A stretch of 64,000 nucleotides of DNA from contig NC_133123.1 of assembly GCF_033568475.1 (NCBI RefSeq), forward strand, positions 6,014,001 to 6,078,000, in the 5' to 3' direction. Below are positions 36,801 to 47,875 of the stretch, in pieces. This stretch comes from Henckelia pumila. Lineage: Eukaryota; Streptophyta; Magnoliopsida; Lamiales; Gesneriaceae. Position numbers and translations under genes: made by a program. Position 1 is the first letter of the stretch. Every line of letters begins with the position of its first letter. The notes under the pieces are model-generated. The model searched no databases. It had not been told where the DNA came from and saw only the letters and a program-made list of their open reading frames with translations.

Positions 36801-37241
36801 AATACTACCAGGCTGTAAAAGGTTGAACCATTGCTGGGCTGACCTTACCAAAGTAGTGAGGAAGACCCGACATTTAATTGCATCTGAATATCTATGCAAC
36901 AAGGCTGCATTTTCAAATCTCCCCAAGTGTTCCTCCGGATCTGAGCTCCCGTCATACTCCCCTAAAGTAGGCTGCTTAAAATTTGCAGGGAGTTCCTCAT
37001 CTAAAATAGCCCGAGCAAAAGGACTTTCCCTTTGTATAGGCCCAGGCCGACCTCCTACTTGCCGACCTAGTCTCCTAATCTCTTCCCACACCGCATCCAT
37101 TGGGTTTGGCTGACCCACGGGAGGAGGTGGTGGATTGTGACCCATGGCCGCTTGCACCGTTTGAGTGATGAACTGACTGAGCTGATCTACAATCATATCC
37201 GCCACATTTCCTCTTCCCCTTCCTCTTCCTCTTCCTGCCAT
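33867..37241 (-). CDS. Gag, protease, RT and RNase H block of the Tat-type element
   Basis: This long reading block starts just inside the 5' LTR with a Gly/Arg-rich stretch (MAGRGRGRGRG). A gag capsid region follows at roughly residues 100-260, then a Cys/His knuckle (CDFHQEYGHITNDC) near residue 330. Next come the aspartic protease (VDTGSS, near residue 495), the reverse transcriptase (residues ~700-900; YVDDILVKS) and the first RNase H and connection region at the end. It is a fossil virus-like element part; the protein families are certain. Confidence 0.9.
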   Translation of the reverse strand: MAGRGRGRGRGNVADMIVDQLSQFITQTVQAAMGHNPPPPPVGQPNPMDAVWEEIRRLGRQVGGRPGPIQRESPFARAILDEELPANFKQPTLGEYDGSSDPEEHLGRFENAALLHRYSDAIKCRVFLTTLVRSAQQWFNLLQPGSIQSFNDFSSAFLHQYASSKKYLKTSLSLFNMKQSEVESLREYVQRFNTAALEVPAATADTLVNSFTQGLRGGEFFRSLVKKPPLTYDELLSRAEKYVNLEDAQRQRRQEGTSGSKPSAKVGAKAEGKTEGGRKRVAEEMNRAKGPYPYVPLSVSLEKAMQVCEDRRALVRPRNAEKGPRLPPSDKFCDFHQEYGHITNDCQRLGEEVQRIMYDDPRIRAELTQRANPPRQGRAPQWRNQRNEDRENQGDHQGRASPNGRGDRVQQIANHPDRGVIHMISGGSTDGDSGRARKAHGRRLENFEVSSQLSCPTDPNISFGREDLKDVVLPHNDPLLVTLTIANYDVARIFVDTGSSVNIIFKETLDQMKLEGFELDPITTELYGFTGHALQPLGQIVLPLSLGSGEQRVTKMACFTVVEAPSSFNGILGRPALSDFRAVASTYHQKLKFPSGREVGVVRGDQKAARLCYVNEVRIDSKKKKREVGMVSIGRTLKTHGQKVLLMSEEGHEKVELIPGAQIVKLAADLSPSVKQNLVGCLRKNKDVFAWSVSELTGVSAEIMVHRLNILAGVRPIKQKKRHFGPDKDKVIKKEVEELLKAGHIREVQFPTWLSNVVLVPKSSGKWRMCVDFRDLNKACPKDCYPLPRIDQLVDSTADHQYLCFMDAYQGYHQIPLVEEDQDKVSFTTSHGTFCYRVMPFGLKNAGTTYQRLMDRVFASQIGRNMEVYVDDILVKSQDDVGLLADLEETFSTLRAYQVKLNPEKCVFGVRGGKFLGYMVTERGIEANPEKVQAIRSMSAPRNLQEVQRLAGRIAALSRFISRSAHRSLPFFKVLRKAKKFEWDDECGKAFDDLKSYLAELPVLAKAIPGEPLYIYLSALEGAVSSVLIRQERTAQHPIYFFSHALKGAELRYSEVEKLALALVMTARKLRPYFLSHPIVVLTNSHIGRILTRVDISGRLVKWTTELSEYDIQYEPRTAVKAQR

Positions 37242-37281
37242 ATCTACGTCTTAGCTCGATGTTCCCACAGACGGCGCCAAT

Positions 37282-38088
37282 TGATATACCTCAATAAAGT
37301 GATCTCCTGGGATGAGCTGAAGAAACTCCTCCAAATAAGAGATGAACTGCTGCTGACCTGAAACCACTAACAAGAATGTTAAGGGGGACCGGAAGGTGTT
37401 CCGGCGTATCCCCTCCGACGCTCAAGTCAGATGCTAGGATAGCGAAAATATAGAGAGTGGTGTGTGCCCACGAGTGAAGAATTAGGATGCAAATAATGAA
37501 AATGAACCTGGTATTTATAGGAGAGAGCTCCGGATTTAGCGCCTACCTTCCTTATCAAGAATCCGCAAATCCCGGGATCACAATCCCGAATATTTAGGCT
37601 GAGATCTCGCCCGAATCTTGTCTGACAAAGGAAATGACAAACATTTAATCTGAGCTGAACTGTTATCATGAGGACGCTATACTACCTGGGGTCATATGGA
37701 AAAGGGATGAGTGATCTATTGCTGAACCCCTGAACTCAACCCGAGCACTGATCCTAACATCTTAGCTAGCTCATCAAGGTTGTCCAACCCCTCTACCGAG
37801 CTAACTCCCTACTGACATCGGGGCTGAGATGAATTCCAGAGCTCCCAACCTAAGATGGAGATGATGGTGGAGGAGTTTGAAGGAGGTCCTAAGCTCCCGA
37901 GCTGAGCTCCCGAGCTGAACTGGATGATGGTGTGGAGGAGCTTGACTGAGCTCCCGAGCTGGGTGATGGTGGTGGAGGAGCTCGAAGGATCTCCCGAGCC
38001 GACCTCCTGGACCATCCTGTCTATCTAAGGATTGATCTTTACCTTAGGGTCGTCTTTGCGCTGAGGTGATTTCCTCATCGGGGTATCA
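37282..38088 (-). repeat. Right LTR (5' LTR) of the Tat-type element
   Basis: 807 bases, nearly identical to the left LTR. Its minus-strand TATA box lies near 37512-37520. The primer-binding site begins directly inside it on the element strand, at about 37264-37280. Confidence 0.93.
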
Positions 38089-38093
38089 ATGTA

Positions 38094-38420
38094 TATTAAT
38101 TTTTAAAAATAATTTTATCTTAAAATAAATTTTCAATGAATACAATCATATCGGCGTAGTTTCCCTTTATAAAAAATTATTGTTCAAATTTTCCATTTTC
38201 ATGATAATCTTGTATATAAATACAATGCATATTATTAGAAAAAGAAAATTCCAAAAAATTAAAGGAACCATTCAAGTATTGCTATTTTAGAAAGAACGCG
38301 GTAAAAAACATACTAAGCAGTAAGATTTCCTCGAGGATAACTGAAAACGTCTTTCGCACATCTTTTATTTGGATTTCAAAGAAAGTTGCATGACAGATAC
38401 AGCATATTGCGTTGATGAAG
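38094..38420. other. 3' flank of UreG
   Basis: AT-rich sequence between the gypsy target duplication and the UreG stop codon. It holds the UreG 3' UTR and nothing else I recognise. Confidence 0.5.
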
Positions 38421-40826
38421 TCATTTGCGCTTCTTCCCTGTTGCCACTTCCCAGGCCTCTAAAATGTGGCCAACTATCTCCTTAACACCAACACCATGCT
38501 TTACCTGCATGAACATTATTTTAGCTCATCATCCGTATCACCATATGCCATCTAAGTCAACAGAAAAACAAAATGATTCAAAGGAGCACCCAAAACAGGA
38601 TGATCGAAAGCTATCCGACTTAAGAACATAGATAAGTTACGATTTTAATGTCCTGGAGTAGTGAAAAATTACAAAACCTGAGCAAAAACAAACGGACCAC
38701 CATCCCTCATTCGAAGTGCATCACGTTGCATGACAGATAAATCAGCTCCAACTGCAGCAGCAATGTCTGTTTTGTTTATGACCTACAATTGGCTCAAAGG
38801 TAGACTTGAAATGATTAGACTGATTTAAAAATTTGACATGAGAAACACGGAAGCAGCAAAATAGAACGCCTACCAGGAGGTCAGCTTGTGTTATGCCTGG
38901 ACCTCCTTTCCGAGGGATTTTGTCTCCGCCAGATACGTCTATTATATATATTATGTAATCAGCCAGTTCTCTGCTGAAGTTGGCAGCCAGATTGTCTACA
39001 TGCAAGCAAGAAAAAATCAGGGCTTGTCTCAACATTCTTCACTCAAAATACTGATGCATTATTTAATGATTTTAGCAGCAAATATAATATCTGACCACTT
39101 GTACGAGTTCAGAAATACCTCCCCCAGATTCACAAAGAAGTATATCTGCTTTATGCAAGTTGGATAATTCCTCAAGAGGCCCGAGATTAATGCTGATATC
39201 TTCTCTGATAGCGGCATGAGGACAGCCACCTGTTTCTACAGCTCGAATCCTTTCCTCAGGAAGTGCTCCATGCTTTATCAAGAACTCACCATCCTCTTTA
39301 GTGAAAATGTCATTTGTTACCTATGATAATGGAAATAAAACAATCCATCTCAATCCAAGATATAAATCTTCATGTATTATAATGCAAAAAATCATTGTAT
39401 GTTTAAAAGATATTTGCAATCTCCCAAAATAAAAGCACGCATCATAGATCCGAATACAATTCCCAAAACTATATTTTCTTTCAATTTATATATAACAGCA
39501 GAATTTTATCATTCCCCAAAAATACTCTATAATCACATAAATTTTTTCTCTTCGTGCCAAATTTAAAGCATCTCATTATCAATTAAAAGAATTAAATACA
39601 TATGCGTTACATCACCAACCTAATAAATTATTATATGGCATGACATCTACTGTAAAAACTATCTCATCAAAAAATGAAACCAAATATAATCACATTATAC
39701 CATGCAATATCTCAAAATACATTTTCGCAAGACCTACCAAAAACACCACAAACCTCACCATAAATTTCTCCAATTTTTCCAGCACTAATCATCACCTGTA
39801 GTGGCCCGCTAATGATGAGTTAAAACTCAATGATCAAAGATAAGAGCCAGGGGCTGAGGCTGCACTAGAATGGCTAAAATCAAGCCCCTTCAGCTTGCTT
39901 GAATTCCAATGTCCATAGCTTTTAGGTCACTGTAACCCACATTTATGACGCATATTTCAAGAGAGACATATCAGTGCTCCCAACTAGCAAATATTCGTTT
40001 TTGTTTGTTTGTTTCGAGTGAGATTTCACTAAAGATTTTGTCTTTGATTTGTGAATTTGGTGGTGAATGACTGAGTTATGCTCGACACTAGTACCACATC
40101 TTAGTCTTAATAAAGGAATACATCATATGAAAGGGAAAAAGCATCATAAAGAAGGTATACATACAGCTGCGAGACTGTACTTGTCCCTTAGAAGTTGGCA
40201 TAAAGCAAGCATCAAAGCAGTCTTTCTGCAGAATAACAAACATTGGGTATCAAAACAAGAATACCGGAGAAATATAACTTTTCTTATTAGGCATAGGCTA
40301 AACAATTTGACTAAAAAACTTGACACATGAGAATTCACAAACAGTTCGACTGCACAATGGATAAACAATTCCCAACAAATAACAACAAAAAATCAGATTA
40401 AAAGGGACCATCTCACATAAATTAAGCAAGAAATTGGAAATACCCAGTTCCAACAGGCCCACCAATTCCAATGGTAAAAGCTCTTTCATTAAAATCCCTG
40501 TTAACAAGTGGAGGTGCTCTTCTGCTAAAGTAGCCTGGCGAGTAAATGGGTTCGTGAGTGTGAGGTGCCAGTCCATCATGGCTATGATACACCTTCCCAT
40601 CTGGACCAACCCATGTTTCCCTGTTGAAATTCGAAACGCATCATCGCATCAGATTCAGGAACACAGCACCACATTGAACAAAATAACTTTACTCGAAAAT
40701 GAATTAGTGCGTTGAACTTGAGGGGGAAATGGAAACGAAAAACTACTCGTGAGTATGATGGTCATGGTGGTGCTCATGGTCATGTTCATGGTCATGGTGG
40801 TGCGCATGATGCTCTTCAGACGCCAT
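38421..40826 (-). CDS. UREG: Urease accessory GTPase UreG
   Basis: UreG is a SIMIBI-class GTPase that helps load nickel into urease together with UreD and UreF. Exons in transcript order: 40826-40747, 40620-40444, 40225-40165, 39320-39119, 38995-38874, 38782-38678, 38504-38421. They give 276 residues, and phases agree. The N-terminus is a plant-type His/Asp/Glu metal-binding stretch ([19 protein letters not shown]). Then come the P-loop [26 protein letters not shown], the nickel-binding CPH in [28 protein letters not shown] and the guanine-specificity NKTD. An intron divides the P-loop codon for a Gly. The gene looks intact. Confidence 0.96.
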
Positions 40827-40963
40827 TGGATGAAAGTTTGCAGCGAGTTTGGCGGGGAGTCAACTCTTGCGCAAGCAATTGAAGGTGAAAGAGAGCAAAG
40901 TCAGTACTTCTTGGACTAAACTGAATTTGTAGATCCAAAATTTGTCCATTAACTTAAATGTAA

Positions 40964-40966
<3 letters not shown>

Positions 40967-41054
<88 letters not shown>

Positions 41055-41094
41055 GTAGTAGTAGTAGTAGTAGTAATAATAATAGTAGTTTATT
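40967..41094. repeat. TAA/TAG microsatellite
   Basis: About 128 bases of uninterrupted TAA units pass into TAG units and back near the right end. It lies about 140 bases upstream of the UreG start codon, so it may be inside or next to the UreG promoter. Confidence 0.95.
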
Positions 41095-41326
41095 ATACAT
41101 AGTAAGCTTAAAAATTTTAATTGTTTTTTAAAAATACATTTGAAAAAATCAAAGTTCAAAATTGATCAAGCCAAACCAAGTGAATCGGACCAAACCGAAA
41201 TCCAGATTTGATTTTTAGTTATTAATAATAGTTTGATTTTGTTTGCAATTTTACCAAAGGAATAAAATTGGTTAGGTTCGAGTTTTATAATATCGTTCTC
41301 ATTTCCATGGCTAATAAATTTAGAAT
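41095..41326. other. Intergenic sequence between the microsatellite and the copia element
   Basis: AT-rich sequence with CGGACCAAACCGAAATC-type words seen in plant hAT MITE ends. No complete element could be outlined. Confidence 0.4.
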
Positions 41327-41592
41327 TGTTGAAAAATATTATTATTATTAATATTATGTTGAATATTGAATGTTGAATATTGAGTTGTAAAATGTGGAAA
41401 ATTAGTGTGTGATGATGTAGATGATGTATTTATTTTTGGACTAATCTCAAATGTGGATCTATAAATAGGTCTTCATTTGTGATGAAAAACACAATTGAGT
41501 TGAGAGAAAAATATTATAAAGTGTGGAGTTTAAGAATATTTTGAGTTTTGGAGTTTTTACTTTTTACCATAAATTTTTACTTTTTCACAACA
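41327..41592 (+). repeat. Left (5') LTR of the copia element
   Basis: 266 bases starting TGTTGAAAAATATTATTATT and ending TTTTTCACAACA. A TATA box (CTATAAATAGG) is at about 41459-41469. It is almost identical to the right LTR. Confidence 0.93.
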
Positions 41593-41916
41593 CGTTATCA
41601 GCACGATCGCTCGAAGGTTCTCTATAATTTCCGACGCTCCAAAATACAAGAAGAAGTCAAAAATATTCAACAAGTAAGAATTTTTATTTTACTGTTTATA
41701 TATTTTTATTGTGTATATATTAATATATAATATCATGTTATGAAAAAAAAAATAAGTTTTTTTTCAAAACTTGTTATAAATCCTGGGAGGATGTTAAGAC
41801 GACATCCCACACTCCCGGTAAGAGATACGACAAGTATAAAAGCCTCTAAGGTTTTTAAACAATAACGTGATATATATTTATTATGTATATATATTAACTA
41901 TATTAATATATAATTT

Positions 41917-42078
41917 CATGTTATTATATAAAAGGTTGTCTATGACACTGACCTTATAATAACGTGATATGATATATATTATTGTGTATTTATATACTAA
42001 CCATATTTGTATAATCTCATGTTATTATATAAAAGGTTGTCTACGACACCGATCTTATAATAATGTGATATGATATAC
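41917..42078 (+). repeat. Direct repeat in the copia leader
   Basis: A unit with CATGTTATTATATAAAAGG and a TTGTCTA.GACAC part occurs at 41917 and again at 42018 (period 101 bases), in the untranslated leader between LTR and gag. Confidence 0.7.
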
Positions 42079-45000
42079 ATAATTATTTAATTATGATTAT
42101 CATTATATGCATTGCATCATTATCACAAATTTTTATTCAACACATACTCGATTTTTTTTCTTTACCCCCAATGGTCACAAACGGCTAATTTTTGCCCTAT
42201 AAATATGTTCACTCAAACTCATTTTCAATCACACCAAATTCACTCTTTCTCTCAAAATATTTTCTCCTCGGTTTTTTTTTAAAAAAAGAAGAAGATGGTG
42301 TTTTTGACCTTTCTAAGGCTATTTTTCATAACGACTATGATCATCATGCTCACGAGTTTTGTACTCACCGGTGATTTTCCACCACAGATTTTTTTATCTA
42401 TTTATATACGCACTTGTAATTTTCGTCCTTCCATTATTTTGTATTATCATACTAATAGAAATTAACTAATAAAATGCATTGTTATTTTTCTAGTACCACC
42501 ATGTCAAATTTGGCAAAGATTGAATTCGTTGCGCTCGATATCACTGGAAAGAATTATATGTCATGGACTCTCGATGTAGAGATGCATCTTGAGTCATTGG
42601 GTCTAAGTGATACCATTAAAGAAATTAATATATCAACCTCACAAGATAAAGCAAAGGCAATGATTTTCTTACGCCGACATCTTGATGAAGGGTTGAAATG
42701 TGAGTATCTCACAGAAAAAGACCCAATGATTTTATGGAAAGGGTTGAAAGAAAGATTTGAGCATATAAGGGAAGTAATACTTCCGACCGCCCGTGATGAA
42801 TGGAATTCGTTGAGAATCCAAGACTTTAAAAAAGTCAGTGATTATAATTCTGCGATGTATCGAATAGTCTCGCAATTAAAATTCTGTGGACTTGAAGTCA
42901 CAGAGATGGAAATGCTTGAGAAAACGTTTTCCACTTTTCACGCATCAAATATAACTCTACAGCAACAGTATAGAGTGCGTGGTTTTACGAGATATTCTGA
43001 ACTCATTGCATGTCTTCTTGTGGCGGAAAAGAACAACGAATTGTTAATAAGAAATCATCAATCCCGACCCACTGGATCAACGGCATTTCCTGAAGCAAAT
43101 ATCGTAATGAAAAATAAAACCAAAATCAAAGACATAGACCAAAATTTGGTCGTGGACGAGGTCGAGGAAGTGGGCGTGGGCGTGGACGTAAAAATTATCG
43201 CGGTCGTGGTCGTGGCCGTGGATATGAAAATAATCGAGATAGTTATTTCAATAACTCATCTCAAAAGAACGTCACGAACCACCCACCAAAAAGGCAGCAT
43301 GAAAATACGAGTGAAAATGAAAATCACTCAAAAAGATCTGAGAGTGTTTGTTATAGATGTGACACTCCAGGACATTGGTCACATATTTGTCAAACCTCTG
43401 AGCACCTATGTAAGCTCTATAAAGAATCGACAAAGGGAAAAGGAAAAGAGACCAATTTTGTTGAAAATAGTGACCATTTAATTGGTTCAACTAGTTTCAA
43501 TGCTTCAGATTTTTTGAATGATTTCGAAGACATTGATTAAAATATTGGTGGGATTAGATTGTAACAAATTTGTATTTTTTCTTGTATTATAAAGCATGTT
43601 ATATTTTGCATTTATATTGTACTTAATTTTTCTTTATTGCATTTTTGTGAAGTTTGATATGGAAAATGCTATGAGCAAACATGGAAATAATATCATGGAA
43701 ATTTGCATACCGGATAGTGGTACAACGCACACTATTCTGCGAGATGAAAGATATTTCTTGGAAATAAAACCAACAAAAACAATGGTGAATACAATATCAG
43801 GTCCTGGAGACTTGATTGAAGGTTGTGGTAAAGCACAATTTTTGTTACCAAATGGTACAAAATTTCTGATAAATGATGCTTTATATTCACCACAATCGAA
43901 AAGAAATTTGTTGAGTTTTAATGACATATATTCTCATGGATATGATACTGAGACGATAACTAATGGAAATCAGAAATATATGTGTCTTACCACATATAAA
44001 TCAGAAAAGAAATATGTGGTTGAAAAATTATCAATGCTCTCTACTGGATTGCATTATACACATATAAGGTCAATCGAATCAAATATGGTGGTTAATAGTT
44101 CTTCAATATTAATCAATTGGCATGATCGATTGGGACATCCTGGTTCAATAATGATGCGAAGAATTATTGAAAATACGCATGGTCATCCATTGAAAGACGA
44201 GAAGATCTTTCAGAATAATAAGTTTCAATGTAAAGCATGTTCTCTTGGAAAACTTATTATAAGACCATCTCCAGCTAAAATCCAAACAGAATCACCCATA
44301 TTTCTTGAACGCATTCAGGGTGATATTTGTGGGCCAATTCATCCACCATGTGGACCATTTCGATATTTTATGGTATTAATCGATGCCTCTAGCAGATGGT
44401 CACATGTATGCTTATTGTCAACTCGGAATGTGGCATTTGCAAGATTAATGGCTCAAATAATAAAATTGCGGAATCAATTTCCCGATTATACAATCAAGAA
44501 AATAAGACTTGATAATGCTGGAGAATTTACTTCCCAAACTTTCAATGACTATTGTATGTCAATGGGAATTACTGTTGAACATCATGTTGCTCATGTTCAT
44601 ACACAGAATGGATTAGCTGAATCATTGATTAAACGTCTAGAACTGATTGCTAGACCAATGATTATGAGAACAAAACTCCCTATTTCTATATGGGGACATG
44701 CAATTTTACATGCTGCGGCATTAATTCGCATCAGACCAAGTGCATATCATAAATTCTCCCCATTGCAGCTTGCATTTGGTAAAGAACCAAATATTTCTCA
44801 TCTAAGAATTTTTGGATGTACGGTGTATGTGCCTATTGCACCACCTCAACGATAAAAAATGGGTCCTCAAAGAAAAATCGGTATTTATATCGGTTATGAT
44901 AGCCCATCAATCATTCGATATCTTGAGCCTCAGACAGGCGATGTGTTTACAGCACGTTTTGCTGATTGTCATTTTAATGAAGAAATCTTTCCAATGTTAG

Positions 45001-47306
45001 GGGGAGAAAAGAAACACATCGAAAAAGAAATCACATGGTATGTACCATCATTGTTACATTTGGATCCAAGGACCAAATAATGTGAGAAAGATGTACAGCA
45101 AATTGTGCACTTGCAAAGAATTGCAAATCAAATACCAGATGCATTTGTAGACACAAAAGGGGTAACAAAATCATATATACATGCTGTAAATTCCCCTGCT
45201 CGAATTGAAATTCCAAAGAAACAAATTGAAGACACTCATGATGTCATAAAACGCTTGAAGCGTGGAAGGCCAGTCGGTTCCAAGGATAAAAATCCTCGGA
45301 AAAGAAAAGGCATAGAGAAACACGATGATCATAAAATAGAAAATGGTATTCCAGAAGAAACACCTGATGATGAAAATGTTCTGTCAGAACCACAAACTGA
45401 CGAGAATCGTGAAATCTCTATCAATTATATTAATACTGGAAAAATATGGAACCGAAAAGATATAGAAGATATTGATGAGATATTTTCTTATAATATGGCA
45501 TGTGACATCATAAATGAAAACGAGGATCATGAACCAAAAACCTTTGGTGAATGTAAAACTCACATGATTGGGCAAAATGGAAAGATGTCATCCAGGTTGA
45601 ATTGGATTCGCTAAGTAAACGTAATGTTTTTGGACCTATAGTCCCCACACCTGAAGGTGTAAAACCTGTTGGATACAAATTGGTTTTTATTCGAAAGCGA
45701 AATGAGAAAAATGAAATAGTAAGATATAAAGCTAGACTTGTTGCACAAGATTTTTCTCAAAGGTCTGGAATTGATTATGAAAAAACTTATTCTCCTGTTA
45801 TGGATGCAATTACGTTTCGATATTTGATTAGTTTGGCAGTGTCTGAAAATTTGGAAATGTGTCTGATGGATGTTGTTACAGCTTTACTTATACGGATCAC
45901 TTGATAGTGATATATACATGAAAATCCCCGAAGGATTTAAGATGCCTGAGGCACAAAGTTTAAAACCCAGAGAATTTTATTCTGTAAAATTGCAAAGATC
46001 ATTATATGGGTTGAAGCAATCCGGCCGAATGTGGTATAATCGGCTAAGTGAGCACTTGATGAAAAAGGGATATGTAAATGATCCAATATGCCCTTGTGTT
46101 TTCATCAAGAAAACAACATCCGGATGTGTAATTATTGCTGTATATGTTGATGATTTAAACATCATTGGAACGAATAAAAAAATTCAAGAGGTTATGATGT
46201 ACTTGAAGGAAGAATTCGAAATGAAGGATCTTGGAAAAACCAAGTACTGTCTGGGTTTGCAAATAGAACAAAAAAAATGTGGAATTTTTGTTCATCAGGA
46301 AAATTATACAGAAAAGATCCTTAAACGTTTTAATATGGATAAATCAAATCCATTAAGTACTCCAATGGTTGTAAGATCATTAAACATAGAAAATGATTCA
46401 TTCCGTCCATGTGAAGATGATGAAGTTATTCTTGGTCCAGAAGTACCATATCTAAGTGTCATTGGTGCCCTTATGTATCTTGCAAATTGCACTAGACCAG
46501 ATATATCTTTTGCTGTAAATTTATTGGCAAGATTCAGTTCATATCCAACAAAGAGGCACTGGAACGGAATTAAACATATATTTCGTTATCTACGAGGAAC
46601 GACAGATTTGGGACTTTTGTACTCAAAAGACACCAATCAAAGTATCATTGGTTATGCCGATGTTGGATATTTATCTGATCCACATAAGGCACGTTCCCAA
46701 ACCGGATATGTATTTACTCGTGGAGGCACCGCAATTTCTTGGCGTTCACAGAAACAAACACTCGTAACAACTTCATCAAATCACGCTGAGATTATTGCGC
46801 TACATGAAGCAAGTCGTGAATGTGTTTGGCTAAAATCAATGACACAACATATCCAAACTTCTTGTGGATTATCAGTAGACAAGAAGCCTGTGACGTTGTA
46901 TGAAGACAATGCTGCATGTATTGCTCAAATGAAAGAAGGATACATCAAAAGTGACAGAACAAAACATATACCCCCAAAGTTCTTTGCCTACACTCAAAAG
47001 CTTGAGAAGAATAAAGATATTGATATCTGTTATATTCAATCAAGTGAGAACTCATCAGATCTCTTCACAAAGGCACTTCCCACGACGATATTCAGAAAAC
47101 ATATATACAACATTGGGATGCGCAATCTGCGGAATATATGAAGAATCACTCATGTTAACATGAGAGGGAGTTTACGTGGCTGCACTCTTTTTTTCTTACT
47201 ATGGTTTTTATCCCACTGGGTTTTTCCTAGTAAGGTTTTTAACGAGACATTATAAAACACGTAATAAAGACAGTCATCATATCACGATCATCATCACAAG
47301 GGGGAG

Positions 47307-47575
47307 TGTTGAAAAATATTATTATTATTAATATTATGTTGAATATTGAATGTTGAATATTGAGTTGTAAAATGTGGAAAATTAGTGTGTGATTATGTAG
47401 ATGATGATGTATTTATTTTTGGACTAATCTCAAATGTGGATCTATAAATAGGTCTTCATTTGTGATGAAAAACACAATTGAGTTGAGAAAAAAATATTAT
47501 AAAGTGTGGAGTTTAAGAATATTTTGAGTTTTGGAGTTTTTACTTTTTACCATAAATTTTTACTTTTTCACAACA
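47307..47575 (+). repeat. Right (3') LTR of the copia element
   Basis: 269 bases, nearly identical to the left LTR. It is preceded by a purine tract (AAGGGGGAG at about 47299-47306), the polypurine primer for plus-strand synthesis. Confidence 0.93.
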
Positions 47576-47580
47576 AGAAT

Positions 47581-47875
47581 ATATCATTATTAGTCATCAT
47601 AATATTTTATATATTCATGAAGACATAATTCTAAGATTATTATGAGAACGAATTAAAAATATAGAATTCTCATTATAAATCATGCTAAACCGTTAGAATG
47701 ACAGAATGTACCACAAAGGAGCGCAATCAAATTTTGGTTTCCAACTACTACAGAAACATTAATACAAAAAGCCATGATCAAATATGTTCTGCAAAATACA
47801 TCAATAACAAACTGGTTGGCATCAAATATGAGAGGATAATCGCTGCTGTGAATGCGGCCGACGAACATCATATCC
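47581..47875. other. 3' flank of ARPC1
   Basis: A short intergenic stretch right of the copia target duplication, holding the ARPC1 3' UTR. Confidence 0.5.

Larger units (their letters stand above)
26441..38088 (-). mobile_element. Ty3/gypsy LTR retrotransposon, Tat type, complete
   Basis: This is an 11.6 kb element read on the minus strand. The two LTRs (26441-27303 and 37282-38088) begin TGATA and end TATCA. They are flanked by a perfect 5-base duplication, ATGTA (26436-26440 and 38089-38093). Next to the right LTR, the minus strand reads TGGCGCCGTCTGTGGG, a primer-binding site starting like the end of a tRNA-Asp. A purine tract (GGGAGGGA) borders the left LTR. In element order it holds gag, protease, RT and RNase H, then a second archaeal-type RNase H and integrase, then tandem repeats, then an antisense gene. 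The extra RNase H and the long 3' region with an antisense gene mark the Tat lineage. The LTRs are over 99% alike apart from a repeat-length change, so the insertion is recent. The coding part is close to whole, with perhaps one break. Confidence 0.93.
41327..47575 (+). mobile_element. Ty1/copia LTR retrotransposon, broken coding region
   Basis: This 6.25 kb element has near-identical LTRs at 41327-41592 and 47307-47575, with TGTTG...CAACA ends. A perfect 5-base duplication, AGAAT, lies at 41322-41326 and 47576-47580. Behind the left LTR is a copia-type primer site (TTATCAGCACG). In order it holds gag (from about 42474, with a CCHC knuckle near 43350), protease (DSGTTHT near 43715), integrase (about 44100-44800), reverse transcriptase (about 45600-46300; YVDDL) and RNase H (to about 47140). 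The order integrase before RT defines copia. The coding region is broken, with roughly five breaks. The LTRs point to a recent insertion. Lineage within copia is not assigned. Confidence 0.92.

Noticed and set aside
34398-37361. Plus-strand open frames across the gypsy gag-pol region
   Set aside because: They are antisense shadows of the gag-pol blocks, with no domain match. The true antisense gene lies at 27702-29752.
40860-41159. Minus-strand open frame coding a long poly-Tyr run
   Set aside because: It is a translation of the TAA microsatellite, not a gene.
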